Origin: Candidatus Hecatella orcuttiae
Lineage (GTDB): Archaea > Thermoproteota > Bathyarchaeia > Hecatellales > Hecatellaceae
DNA: 64,000 nt
Reading direction: 5' to 3'
Assembly (NCBI GenBank): GCA_002011035.2
Contig: MTLY02000002.1
Coordinates: forward strand, 62,001 to 126,000
Part shown: piece after piece, positions 25,476-34,265 of the stretch
Position numbering within the stretch: the stretch's first letter is position 1
Layout of the letters: each line of letters opens with the position of its first letter
Notes under the pieces: model-generated
Database searches by the model: none
What the model saw: the letters and a program-made list of their open reading frames with translations, nothing else
Told to the model about the DNA's origin: nothing
Program-made: the position numbers and the translations under genes

Positions 25476-26164
25476 CAAGCCAAACTCTCCATGAGTTAAA
25501 ATGCGCCATCTACGTTGCATCCAAGGATCTTCTGGCTGAGTTGAGGAGGAAGTATGAAGTTTTTTCCATGCTCACTTTTGCCCTGATCTCTATCATAATA
25601 TTCAACTTCGCCTTCGGGATTTTCTCTGCCGCAGTGCACCAAGCGGTTCCCGCCATAATATGGATAATAATTTTGTTCGCAGGAATGTTCGGTTTTTCCA
25701 CGGTGTTCACGCGGGAAAGCGATCAAGGCACGCTCGACGGCTTGAGAATGCTTCCCATCTCCTCCCAGTCCATATTCTTGGGGAAAGTGGTCTACGGCTT
25801 CCTTCTGATGGGAGTCATCGAGGTGATTTTTGTTCCTTTGAGTATGGTGCTTTACAGCTACACCTTCACTTCCAGTTTCCTATTAACAGGATTGGTTTTC
25901 GTCCTAGGAACGTTGGACCTCGCTGTTGTGGGAGCTTTGGTCTCGGGTTTGACGATGTATACGGAGTCAAGGGCTCTGCTGATTCCTCTGTTGATGTTTC
26001 CGCTGGTGCTGCCGGTAGTTATCCCCCTCGTCATTCTGACCCAGAAACTCATCCTTGGAGTAGAGTTCTATTCTGTGCTGCCTGAGCTGAGGATGGTGGC
26101 TCTCACTTTGGCGGCGCTGGCAGCCGCCGCTCTCCTGCTTTTCGACTATGTCCTCCAAGATTGA
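25472..26164 (+). CDS. ccmB: cytochrome c maturation ABC permease CcmB
   Basis: Membrane subunit partner of CcmA, 230 aa with six hydrophobic helices. The CcmB pattern is clear: the N-terminal DLLAELRRKYEVFSML, the FTRESDQGTLDGLRMLPIS segment and the PLLMFPLVLPVVIPLV helix. It overlaps ccmA by ATGA-like spacing and converges on the ccmD-like gene with 40 bp between. Together with CcmC and CcmD it would handle heme delivery or CcmE release. Confidence 0.9.
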   Translation: MTSQTLHELKCAIYVASKDLLAELRRKYEVFSMLTFALISIIIFNFAFGIFSAAVHQAVPAIIWIIILFAGMFGFSTVFTRESDQGTLDGLRMLPISSQSIFLGKVVYGFLLMGVIEVIFVPLSMVLYSYTFTSSFLLTGLVFVLGTLDLAVVGALVSGLTMYTESRALLIPLLMFPLVLPVVIPLVILTQKLILGVEFYSVLPELRMVALTLAALAAAALLLFDYVLQD

Positions 26165-26204
26165 AGCTGAAAGTTTCCACTGGAGAGACAGTTGGCGAGA
26201 CGGT

Positions 26205-26339
26205 TTATTCCCCTTGCTCTTTCAGAGTGTGTAAGACCTTTCTGAGAGATGAAACTTTGCGGTCTAACCATAAGACATACAGGAAGATAACACCCCAGAA
26301 GATCATGGACATCGTCAGTAAGGTTTCTAAAAGCCCCAT
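26205..26339 (-). CDS. CcmD-like small membrane protein, 44 aa
   Basis: Small single-helix protein immediately downstream of ccmC, 2 bp after its stop and preceded by GGAGGTGT. One transmembrane helix (TMSMIFWGVIFLYVLWLDRKV) is followed by a basic/charged tail, the layout of CcmD, which stabilises the CcmC-heme-CcmE complex. Size, position and topology support the call; sequence identity in this family is always low. Confidence 0.65.
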   Translation of the reverse strand: MGLLETLLTMSMIFWGVIFLYVLWLDRKVSSLRKVLHTLKEQGE

Positions 26340-26341
26340 TT

Positions 26342-27037
26342 TCACACCTCCTTTCCATATTTTACGGCCTCTGTTCTCTCCTCCATCCGAAGCAAGTCTA
26401 GGGTGATCCGGAAAAGCAAAACGTAGATCAACGTGACCGCAGCGAGGGCCACCATCAATGTGGCAACCATCGACCCTGTTATGAGTAAGCCCGTTGGTTT
26501 TATGACCACGGGGTGAAGCGTAAACCAGAGATGAACCGATAGATAGCTTAATGGCACAGTTATGAAGGCTACGATCCCCAACACAGCCGAAAGCCTCGCC
26601 CGCTTCTCCCTGTCTTCCACGGCCAGCCGAAAGGAAAGGTAAGCAACATAGACCAGCCAGAGGATAAGAGTGGTCGTCTCCCGTGGGTCCCAGTGCCAGT
26701 AGACCCCCCAAGCTGAACCAGCCCATAGAGACCCAAGTATCAAGGCCAGCCCACAGAAGACAACCCCCAACCTAGCTGAGGCGTCGGCGCAGAGGTCCCA
26801 GCCGCTTCGCCCGGTGCGCAGAAACATGAGACTTCCAACAAACGTAACCCCGAAGGCTAGGTAAGAAACCCACGCTGCTGGAACGTGAAGATAGAAAACT
26901 CTATAGAGCTCCCCCAACGTAGCCTCTGGAGGTGCGTAAAAATATGTGAGATAAATAGATAAAGCATTGAAGATAAAAACTAGGGGAAGGAATCCGTAGC
27001 GCCACAGAGCTTGACGGCGTTCTGAAACCACAACCAC
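26342..27037 (-). CDS. ccmC: heme exporter/ligase CcmC
   Basis: Membrane protein of the heme-handling family that attaches heme to CcmE. The tryptophan-rich motif is present as SAWGVYWHWDPRETTTLILWLVY. The flanking histidines FYLHVPAAWVS (before) and LSVHLWFTLHP (after) are the expected heme ligands. Six helices in 231 aa. It is the fourth gene in the order ccmE-ccmF-ccmH-unknown-ccmC-ccmD on the minus strand, with 2-bp gaps around it. Confidence 0.93.
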   Translation of the reverse strand: MVVVSERRQALWRYGFLPLVFIFNALSIYLTYFYAPPEATLGELYRVFYLHVPAAWVSYLAFGVTFVGSLMFLRTGRSGWDLCADASARLGVVFCGLALILGSLWAGSAWGVYWHWDPRETTTLILWLVYVAYLSFRLAVEDREKRARLSAVLGIVAFITVPLSYLSVHLWFTLHPVVIKPTGLLITGSMVATLMVALAAVTLIYVLLFRITLDLLRMEERTEAVKYGKEV

Positions 27038-27039
27038 TT

Positions 27040-28275
27040 TTATCCACTCCTCTTCTTCTGAGAATTATCTTCCTTTCCTCTCTTCAGTTTATTCAATTTT
27101 TTCTGAGCCTCCGTCTTACGGCTCTCATATCTGCGTATAAGCTGGACGTATACTTCTGGGGAGATAACTCCTAGCCTATAGTCAGACTCCAATCTACGGA
27201 GAGTAGCCTCGGAAGCCTGTAGCTCTCCTTCCAGTTGCATGATAGTTGAAACAGCCGATTTTACTCCCCCCTTTTTCCTTAGCATATTCAGATAAAGGGC
27301 AGCCACGCCTATAATAGCGATGACTCCCGACATCCAGAGAACAGAGTTGGCGATAAATCGAAGCTGAGATAAACCTGAAACCTTGACGATTATCTGGGAG
27401 CCGGCTTCCATCTTAGAGCCTAAAAGTGCTTGGTATACCTTGCCGTTCAACGTAGTTTCACCAGCGTTCTCCAACCCCTCCGCTTCCACTTCCACGCCCG
27501 GCTTCTTCTCCACCAGCACGTGGACTAGTTGGGTGGGATAGACTAGCTGTTTGGTGAAGACGCGCTCAGAGCGTTGGAGAGGGAGCTCGTATTCCACCCA
27601 TAACCTGTACTGACTGCCGGGATAAAGAGGTCCCATGGGGTCGAAGGTTACGGAGTCTTCGGAAGGAAACAGACAACAGTCCATCACGGGAGAGGTGAAG
27701 TTGTAGCGATCTGGGGGAACGTTTAGTCGTAGAGTACTGTTGGCGAAGACCAGCTCGCCCACGTTTTGGTAGACGAGAAGCTCGTAGACTCCTAAACGTT
27801 TCTCAAGGGGAGTTAGCAGTATGTAGTGGACGAGCACCCCAATGTCTTCGTCGCTGGATGTAACTTCGTAGACTATAAAGTCAGCCTGCACTGGCTCTTG
27901 GCCGTCTAACTTCACCATCTGAAAGTAGGGAACACCTTGATAAACAACCTCGATAACGAAAGTTTTGTTTACTGGCAAGGTTTCGAATTTATATTCACCC
28001 TCCCTGCCGGTAACCGTATCCGCAACGGTGATGAACTCGTCTCCGCGCAACTCTTTGAGTGAAACCTTTAAACCGGGAAGCGGGCCTGCTGAAGATGTTA
28101 CTTTCCCGACGATTACGCCGCTTTCCTCAGCGCCTTTTGCAACCTTTATGCCACTAAGACCGACGGCCATGATGGAGACCAGAAAAATAACCACTAACAA
28201 CTTGCTTAACCTGTTTGATGAGGAAACCGATCCCCAGAGACAAAGAGATGCCACCAAATCGTTTGTGAGACTCAT
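27040..28275 (-). CDS. unknown membrane-anchored protein of the ccm operon (carboxypeptidase-regulatory-like domain)
   Basis: Protein of 411 aa not assigned to any standard Ccm component. It has an N-terminal signal/anchor segment (about residues 22-47) and a beta-sandwich like the CarboxypepD regulatory domain (GKVTSSAGPLPGLKVSLKE to TGREGEYKFETLPV). A large extracytoplasmic region follows, containing MDCCLFPSEDSV, a vicinal Cys pair. A transmembrane helix (about 315-335) and a cytoplasmic coiled tail rich in Lys/Glu complete it. It starts with ATGA overlap of ccmH and ends 2 bp before ccmC, so it is an operon member. It may replace or assist an apocytochrome-handling factor (CcmI or CcmG role); that is inference. 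Confidence 0.75.
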   Translation of the reverse strand: MSLTNDLVASLCLWGSVSSSNRLSKLLVVIFLVSIMAVGLSGIKVAKGAEESGVIVGKVTSSAGPLPGLKVSLKELRGDEFITVADTVTGREGEYKFETLPVNKTFVIEVVYQGVPYFQMVKLDGQEPVQADFIVYEVTSSDEDIGVLVHYILLTPLEKRLGVYELLVYQNVGELVFANSTLRLNVPPDRYNFTSPVMDCCLFPSEDSVTFDPMGPLYPGSQYRLWVEYELPLQRSERVFTKQLVYPTQLVHVLVEKKPGVEVEAEGLENAGETTLNGKVYQALLGSKMEAGSQIIVKVSGLSQLRFIANSVLWMSGVIAIIGVAALYLNMLRKKGGVKSAVSTIMQLEGELQASEATLRRLESDYRLGVISPEVYVQLIRRYESRKTEAQKKLNKLKRGKEDNSQKKRSG

Positions 28276-28775
28276 TTTTTCGCAACTCTTTCCCTAAACT
28301 TTTGGTATTCTTTCTCAAATATCTCATCGTACTTTGCCATGGCCGTCAGTAATTCCTCACTCTCATATTCTTCTTCCTCCAACTCCACATCGGAAGGTTT
28401 TCTATATGCTAAACGGTAAATTATGGCGGTTCCGCCGACAGCAGCTGCGATGGGAAGCACCCACAGCATTAGTTCTAAGCCGCTTTTCTGCGGGGTTGCC
28501 AGTATATTTTCCCCGTATATCATTTGAAGCTCGAAGATTATTTCCTCCTTCGTTTTCCCTTGACTTATCATCTGCTCTATCTGAGTACGCACCTTATAGG
28601 CGGTTTCACATTCACAGTCCGATAGAAGCATGGTACAGCCGCAGGGACACCATACACTGCGGGAAACCTCCTCCACTGTCGTTTTTACCTCTGAGGCTTG
28701 AACCGAGATCGGAAGCAACAGCAACCCGAATATGAAGACAAAGACTGCTATTTTTCTGGCGTTTTTCATCTTCAT
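28272..28775 (-). CDS. ccmH: cytochrome c maturation protein CcmH/CycL
   Basis: Thiol-oxidoreductase subunit of the heme lyase that keeps the CxxCH cysteines of apocytochromes reduced. A signal/anchor helix (residues 9-24) is followed by VWCPCGCTMLLSDCECETA: Cys43, 45, 47, 54 and 56. The bacterial form has LRCxxC, so this C-P-C-G-C pattern is the archaeal-type variant. A second helix lies near 95-115 and a charged tail follows. ATG 28775 overlaps the ccmF stop as ATGA, which fixes the start. Confidence 0.88.
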   Translation of the reverse strand: MKMKNARKIAVFVFIFGLLLLPISVQASEVKTTVEEVSRSVWCPCGCTMLLSDCECETAYKVRTQIEQMISQGKTKEEIIFELQMIYGENILATPQKSGLELMLWVLPIAAAVGGTAIIYRLAYRKPSDVELEEEEYESEELLTAMAKYDEIFEKEYQKFRERVAKK

Positions 28776-30739
28776 CGACCATTTCCCTTCAGGTCTTGGT
28801 TTTTCAGCACTGCTTTCTCGGAGCTGGTCATAGCAAATACTGTTGAAGCAAGCATCAGAAAAGCCCCGATCCATATGAGGTTCACAAATGGGAGTATTTT
28901 GACTTTAAAGGTGGCGTTATCCTCCCACACTTCTAAGGGGATAACGTAGAGATCCTTCAAGCCTACGGTATGGATGTGCACGCGTGTTATATATTGCTCC
29001 ATTTTTTCATAATATTCTATGGAAGGTGTTGCTTCATGTATCACCCGACCGTCTTTTAAAACTAGAAGAGAAACAGTGAAAACAGCCCGGTCGGCTTTCT
29101 CGCTCACTTTAACACCTTCGAAGGATAATGTGTACCCTTCTATGCTGTAGGTCTCTCCCCGACTGAGAGTAAACATACGCGAACTGTCATACACTGAGGA
29201 GGCTGTTATACCGACGAGTATGATTACGATGGAAATATGGACAAGGTATCCTCCGTAACGCCTTCGATTTTTCTGGACAGCACGCCAAAGATTTCTCACA
29301 TAACCGAAACCCTTGGTTTTACCCTCTGCCTTAATTCCCCTCCAAAACTCCAGCCCGTGAGAGGCTACCACGAATACGCATATAAACACCATAAGTAAAC
29401 CTACAAAATCCCGAATGCCGAGAAGAGGCGAGATAATCAAGCCTACCATGGATGCTACAATCGGCCAAGTGAAACTTCTTTTGAGACTGGCTATGTTTGC
29501 CCTCCTCCAAGCTATGGAGGGACATATCCCCATAAGGAAAATGAGGACCAAGCCTAAAGGCACAGTAACCTCATTGTAATATTCGGCTCCTATGGTCACT
29601 TGGAAACCTCGGAGGGCTTGGGAAATGAGGGGGAAAGTGGTTCCCACCAATATTACGACGGTTAAGACGACGAATAGGAGGTTGTTGAAGAGAAAGCTGA
29701 CTTCTTTTGAAAGAGACGCCTCAAAGATATTTCTGCTCCTGTAAACCTCATACTTGCTAACAAACAATCCCAGCGATGCAATTAGAGTGAGAACAATGAA
29801 AGTTGAGAAAAAGATCCCAATAGGCGACTCAGCGAAAGAATGAACCGAGGAGAGAATACCGCTTCTCGTCAAGAATGTTGCGTATATCACTAATATGAAG
29901 GTGAATGTTATAAGCAGAAAGTTCCATCTTTTCATGCCTCTTCTCTTTTCTTGTATCATAACCGAGTGGAGAAAAGCTGTGCCTACAAGCCAGGGCATCA
30001 AGGAAGCGTTTTCCACAGGATCCCAAGCCCAGTAGCCTCCCCAACCCAAAACACGATAAGCCCACCAGCCTCCTAAGACGATGCCTACACTCAAGAAAAT
30101 CCAAGCAGATAACGCCCATTTCCTAGAACGGTATATCCAGTGCTCATTTCCGGTTGCCAACCCTGCCATAGCATAGGCGAAGGGAATGGTGAAACCTGCA
30201 TAGCCTATGAGCAAAGTAGGCGGGTGGAAAATCATTCCAGGACTCCGAAGCAGAGGATTAAGGCCTAAGCCATCTACAGGCTTAAAGGAAAGCCTCTGAA
30301 AAGGGTTCGCCGCAAACATCAACGTAAATAGGAAAAAGAGCAGAGTTGCTGCTAGCGTGAGGGATTTGTAAATTGCGAATTCATCGTTTTTCTTATCCAC
30401 AAAAAGGGTTACCGCTGTGAACAGGGAAAGCGCCCAAGCCCACAGAAGAAGTGAACCCTCCTGTCCAGCCCAGAAGGCTGAGAGCGTGTATACCAAAGGC
30501 AGAGCTCTATTGGTGTGAGAAGCCACATACATGCTCTGGAAATCGCGAGTTACAAGTAAATAGAATAACCACAAGGCGGCTATGGTGATGAACACGCTGG
30601 CTAAGAGCAGAGCTCCCCTTCCAAACCTGATTAAACCCGGATGATTTTTTTTCAGGGATACACTAAACAGAATAATAGCGCAGAAGGTTGACAGGAAAGC
30701 CGATATCAGGCTTACGTATCCTATCATCCCTTTGCACAT
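28772..30739 (-). CDS. ccmF: cytochrome c heme lyase subunit CcmF
   Basis: Large membrane heme lyase (655 aa, about 14 helices) that transfers heme from CcmE to the apocytochrome. The WWD motif is intact: LGWGGYWAWDPVENASLMPWL (about residue 232). The earlier region FWAGQEGSLLLWAWAL and the histidine-bearing IFHPPTLLIGY and LHSVMIQEKR segments match. The C-terminal periplasmic domain includes YTLSFEGVKVSEKADR. ATG 30739 is the first start after ccmE, 13 bp away. Confidence 0.96.
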   Translation of the reverse strand: MCKGMIGYVSLISAFLSTFCAIILFSVSLKKNHPGLIRFGRGALLLASVFITIAALWLFYLLVTRDFQSMYVASHTNRALPLVYTLSAFWAGQEGSLLLWAWALSLFTAVTLFVDKKNDEFAIYKSLTLAATLLFFLFTLMFAANPFQRLSFKPVDGLGLNPLLRSPGMIFHPPTLLIGYAGFTIPFAYAMAGLATGNEHWIYRSRKWALSAWIFLSVGIVLGGWWAYRVLGWGGYWAWDPVENASLMPWLVGTAFLHSVMIQEKRRGMKRWNFLLITFTFILVIYATFLTRSGILSSVHSFAESPIGIFFSTFIVLTLIASLGLFVSKYEVYRSRNIFEASLSKEVSFLFNNLLFVVLTVVILVGTTFPLISQALRGFQVTIGAEYYNEVTVPLGLVLIFLMGICPSIAWRRANIASLKRSFTWPIVASMVGLIISPLLGIRDFVGLLMVFICVFVVASHGLEFWRGIKAEGKTKGFGYVRNLWRAVQKNRRRYGGYLVHISIVIILVGITASSVYDSSRMFTLSRGETYSIEGYTLSFEGVKVSEKADRAVFTVSLLVLKDGRVIHEATPSIEYYEKMEQYITRVHIHTVGLKDLYVIPLEVWEDNATFKVKILPFVNLIWIGAFLMLASTVFAMTSSEKAVLKNQDLKGNGR

Positions 30740-30751
30740 CCATCTACTAGC

Positions 30752-31141
30752 TTATTCCGAGGCCTCCGGAAGTTCTTCATATTTAGAAGGACACTTAACC
30801 AGCACTTTCTCAGCTTGGAGAACTGAATCTTGAAGGGTGCCGATCACCACAACTTCATTACCTTCTTGAAATCCTGAAGGATAAACTCCGAAATAGGTTA
30901 CCTCGATGGATGAGCGGTTGTCTGCAAGGATAAAAGTAAGAGTAGCTCCTACCCTCTCCACAGAGCCCTCCTTCACTATTCCTGTTACCTGAACCTGCCG
31001 CCCGTAATATTCGCTAGGCTTCTCCATCAGTTCAGAAACAGGGGTATAGGGTGTGATAGAACTTGTAAGCTGCTCATAAACTACGTAGCTACCTATTACC
31101 GCCAAGATAAGACAAAGCGCCACTATCCTCCGGGTCCTCAA
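30752..31141 (-). CDS. ccmE: heme chaperone CcmE, CxxxY type
   Basis: Carries heme covalently from CcmC to CcmF. A single N-terminal helix (residues 6-22) is followed by an OB-fold barrel (VQVTGIVKEGS to IEVTYFGVYPSGFQEGNEVVVIG). The heme site is VLVKCPSKY: Cys117-x3-Tyr121 instead of the bacterial His-x3-Tyr. The Cys variant is known from some archaea and Desulfovibrio. It is the first gene of the minus-strand ccm operon, behind an AT-rich promoter region shared with the cytochrome b operon. Confidence 0.92.
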   Translation of the reverse strand: MRTRRIVALCLILAVIGSYVVYEQLTSSITPYTPVSELMEKPSEYYGRQVQVTGIVKEGSVERVGATLTFILADNRSSIEVTYFGVYPSGFQEGNEVVVIGTLQDSVLQAEKVLVKCPSKYEELPEASE

Positions 31142-31323
31142 GCTCGATACCCTACTTGTTTTAACATCGATATAATAGATATGAAAGTTCTTTTATAAAT
31201 ATTTAATAATCATATTTATTAAAATTTTTAATAATATTATTTATATATATATGTGCATAGAAAATTTTTTATCTTAATATTTAATAGTTATTAATTAAAT
31301 TAATTTAAAATCGAAGAAGAACC
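31142..31323. promoter_or_regulatory. very AT-rich divergent promoter region (ccmE / cytochrome b)
   Basis: 182 bp made almost wholly of A/T, with several TATA-like runs (for example TTATATATATATG about 31241-31253 and TATAAATATTTAAT about 31192-31206). It separates the leftward ccmEFH operon from the rightward cytochrome b/17-heme operon. Individual boxes cannot be chosen with confidence. Confidence 0.55.
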
Positions 31324-32415
31324 ATGCAACGCAAACTGAAAATCATTCAAATATCTACCGTATTCTTCATTCTTAACATATGCTTTTACCTTCTTTACAC
31401 CCTAGTCTTACGACCCTTCATGAACGCCCTTCCGATGGTGAGTAGAATCATTGCTTCAAACTTCCCCTTCTCAGCGAATCTTCCCTCAGCCTATTCACTT
31501 CAATTCTATGTGATAGCCTTCTACTTTTTCCTCATCACTGTTTTAGTACTGCTTTTCGCAGTGCATGTGCTTCTCGACACCGTGAAGAGGTGGAGGGAAG
31601 CCGAAAGTTTTCCCATAGAAACATCGAAAGCCAAGTTTGAGCGATTCTCCCTTAACCAGAGGCTTCAACACATCGTACTGATAGTGACCTTCACCATATG
31701 CGCTGTCACAGGCTTCGCTTTGAGATACTTCGACTCTTGGGGGGCCTTTGTGATTTACTTCCTAGGCGGACTTGAAGCGAGGCGGATAGTCCATATAGTC
31801 TCTGGCTTCACCATGGGCGGTCTAGCGATATACCACATGATCTATTACGGCCGCACCTTTTTCACCACGCACAAAAGGCGAGTTGAGATCATGTTTACCA
31901 AGAAAGATCTATCCAACTTAATAGCCAACATCAAATATCTCCTAAACTTAGCCAAAGAGAAGCCTAAATTTGGGCGATATAATTATATTCAAAAACTCGA
32001 TTATTGGGGTGTTGTATGGGGCATAGTGATTTTTGGTGCAAGCGGCATAGCCTTACTCTTTTTCAGGTCACCTTTTGGAGTGGGGATAGGGGCTCCTGAG
32101 CCTTATCTCCTCGTCGCCCTTCTGTTCCATGAAAGAGAAGCTGTTTTAGCCGTCTTAACTTTGCTGGTGCTCCATTTCTATTACTCCCACCTCAACGCTG
32201 ATGTTTTCCCCATGGATCGGGTGTGGATTACCGGAAGCGTGCCGGAAGAGATTATGCGCAGCGAGCATCCCTTAGAATTGGAGGGGATAAAAAAAGGTAA
32301 GGTAGAGCCGCCTCTTCCCCCTGTACCTTGGCAGTCCATATTTCTTACTTCCCTCATTCTGCTGTTCATCACCGTCATGATACTTTCATATTCGTATGCG
32401 CGGGGGTTGATATGA
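31324..32415 (+). CDS. membrane cytochrome b (b561/formate dehydrogenase gamma-like)
   Basis: Integral membrane protein of 363 aa with about seven helices and conserved histidines placed as in di-heme cytochrome b subunits (RLQHIVL, RRIVHIVSG, AIYHMIYYG, LLFHEREA, LLVLHFYYSHLNADVF). It is related to the FdnI/HyaC/b561 group that exchanges electrons with quinones or methanophenazine. It overlaps the 17-heme cytochrome as ATGA, so the two are made together: an intramembrane module feeding an external heme wire. The membrane carrier is not identified. The distal helix (about 340-360) and preceding proline-rich loop are extra. Confidence 0.85.
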   Translation: MQRKLKIIQISTVFFILNICFYLLYTLVLRPFMNALPMVSRIIASNFPFSANLPSAYSLQFYVIAFYFFLITVLVLLFAVHVLLDTVKRWREAESFPIETSKAKFERFSLNQRLQHIVLIVTFTICAVTGFALRYFDSWGAFVIYFLGGLEARRIVHIVSGFTMGGLAIYHMIYYGRTFFTTHKRRVEIMFTKKDLSNLIANIKYLLNLAKEKPKFGRYNYIQKLDYWGVVWGIVIFGASGIALLFFRSPFGVGIGAPEPYLLVALLFHEREAVLAVLTLLVLHFYYSHLNADVFPMDRVWITGSVPEEIMRSEHPLELEGIKKGKVEPPLPPVPWQSIFLTSLILLFITVMILSYSYARGLI

Positions 32416-34112
32416 GAAATCTTAAGCATCTGACAGCAGGGCCAAAGATAAATAAGAGAGCGATGGCGGCTTTCTCGATCATTATTATTCTTTCTATCGC
32501 TTTTAACACAGCCTTCGCCTCAAAACCTTCTTTCCCCTCCCAATCTACCGCAGCTCCTCCCATGCCGGAAGACCATGAGGGACGTACCGTCTGTAAGGGC
32601 TGTCATGAAACGGGTGTAGCTGATGCTCCTCTTCTCCCCCCATCGCCTGATCACACAGTTTTCCCTGATGATTACGTGATGTGCAGTGGATGCCATGAAC
32701 TAGTTTTGTCGCCTACACCGTCCCCTACCATCGCAGTTACACCTTCACTTCCCCTGCCACCAGAAGAGTGTGGAGTATGCCACGAAGAGTACGAAGGATG
32801 GCAGCAGTCTATCCATGCTGAGAAAGGCGTCAACTGTCTTGTTTGCCATTCCGGCGTTGAAACCGTGCCTCACGAGGAAGTCGTAGTAGATCTGGCCGTG
32901 TGCAGTCAGTGCCATGGGGGAAGGTTTCAACTGGAAGTCATCAGCATCACTTGTAACTCATGTCACGATCCCCATAGTCAGACTTTGGAGGTTGAAGTCG
33001 CTAAGCTATGCAGTCGCTGCCATTCAGAGGAGTACCAGCGATGGAGTGACTCTGCTCACGGTTTGGCGGGAGTGGCCTGCGAGAAATGCCACCGTCATGC
33101 AGAGGTGGGGCACGTGCACAGGTTGGTAGAGGTCAGTTCTGTCCTTTGTGGTAGTTGTCATGTCGAGCAGTACCGGCTTGAGATAAAGCACGACATCAAC
33201 TGTGCTGACTGCCATGAACCTCACAGCCAAGACTTGAGAAAGAAGGTGCCGGAGTTATGCGATAGATGCCATGACGACATATATCGAGATTGGAATATGT
33301 CCCCTCACAAAGTAGAAGGAGTCTCATGCGACGTATGTCATCCTCATGCAGAAAGCGGCCATGTTCACAGGTGGATCAACGCCTCCTCTGCCGCTTGCGG
33401 ACAGTGCCATAAAACCTTTGAAGAATTAAGCGAATCGAAAATGGCTGTGTATGATATCACATGCACCAACTGCCATAACCCCCACTCCCAGGAAATTAGG
33501 ACCCCCACTGTTTCCACCCTCTGCGGGCGCTGTCACAATCAGACCACAAGTCCAGAATACTATTTCTGGAATGCCAGCGTCCATAAGGCTGTGGGAGCAA
33601 GTTGTGAGACATGCCACATGTACTCTGAAGGAGAGCGGTTCAGGCATAACTTTACTCAACCTCTCTTAGAAGAAGCATGTGAGCAGTGTCACGCGATCCT
33701 ACCTTCGGGAGAGTTACATGCCCTTCAGTACAGGACTGAGTATGAGATCAAGAAGGCTGAGGAGAAAATAAGGGCGGCTGAAGGAGTTATCGCCAAGGCC
33801 AAATCTGTCTTCAAAGTAAGTGAAAAAGACCCTCTAATGGTGAAAGCTGAAAGCATGCTGGCTGAGGCTGAACACATACTGGAAATGGTGAAGAATGAGA
33901 AAAGTCGAGGGTTCCATGCACCCATACTTACTCACATGCTTATATCCCAAGCCTTTAACTTGGGAGAGCAATCTCAGCGCATAGCTTTGGAGCTGGCGGG
34001 GAGTAGGTCTCTCAGTTGGGAGATATCTCTGCTGATTGCTTTAGGCATAATAGCAGTCATGGAGTTAGTAGTGTTCTCTTACAAAATTAGAAAGGCTTCT
34101 GGTAAAATTTGA
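32412..34112 (+). CDS. 17-heme c-type cytochrome, membrane anchored
   Basis: Multiheme cytochrome of 566 aa with an N-terminal signal sequence (residues 16-36, ending AFASKP). Seventeen CxxCH sites are spread from CKGCH to CEQCH; several are followed by (D/E/N)-P-H-S-Q, a repeating pattern. After the heme region comes a helical domain with GFHAPILTHML, matching the C-terminal helices of NrfA/octaheme cytochromes, and a C-terminal membrane helix (about 540-558). The start ATG 32412 overlaps the cytochrome b stop. It would pass electrons from cytochrome b outward. Partners and acceptor are unknown. Confidence 0.93.
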   Translation: MRNLKHLTAGPKINKRAMAAFSIIIILSIAFNTAFASKPSFPSQSTAAPPMPEDHEGRTVCKGCHETGVADAPLLPPSPDHTVFPDDYVMCSGCHELVLSPTPSPTIAVTPSLPLPPEECGVCHEEYEGWQQSIHAEKGVNCLVCHSGVETVPHEEVVVDLAVCSQCHGGRFQLEVISITCNSCHDPHSQTLEVEVAKLCSRCHSEEYQRWSDSAHGLAGVACEKCHRHAEVGHVHRLVEVSSVLCGSCHVEQYRLEIKHDINCADCHEPHSQDLRKKVPELCDRCHDDIYRDWNMSPHKVEGVSCDVCHPHAESGHVHRWINASSAACGQCHKTFEELSESKMAVYDITCTNCHNPHSQEIRTPTVSTLCGRCHNQTTSPEYYFWNASVHKAVGASCETCHMYSEGERFRHNFTQPLLEEACEQCHAILPSGELHALQYRTEYEIKKAEEKIRAAEGVIAKAKSVFKVSEKDPLMVKAESMLAEAEHILEMVKNEKSRGFHAPILTHMLISQAFNLGEQSQRIALELAGSRSLSWEISLLIALGIIAVMELVVFSYKIRKASGKI

Positions 34113-34238
34113 TCGAAGATTTTTTTTATATATATAATAATTTATAAATTTAAATTATTGTGCAAAAATTTATATATCTAATAATAGTAATAAAAGAAAC
34201 GTTAGAAACCCTGCCAAAAAAGGAAGGGGGTATATACG
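34113..34238 (+). promoter_or_regulatory. T-run terminator and AT-rich promoter between cytochrome genes
   Basis: TTTTTTTT at 34122-34129 directly after the 17-heme gene looks like an archaeal U-run terminator. The following A/T-only stretch (34130-34195) contains TATA-like runs. AGGAAGGGGG (34221-34230) is a strong ribosome-binding site for the next cytochrome. Confidence 0.5.
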
Positions 34239-34265
34239 ATTAAAAATAGACATCTTATTTATTTA

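Noticed and set aside
26205-26726. Long minus-strand frame overlapping ccmC
   Set aside because: Only its last 44 codons (from ATG 26339) look real, as the CcmD-like protein; the rest is a shadow of ccmC.
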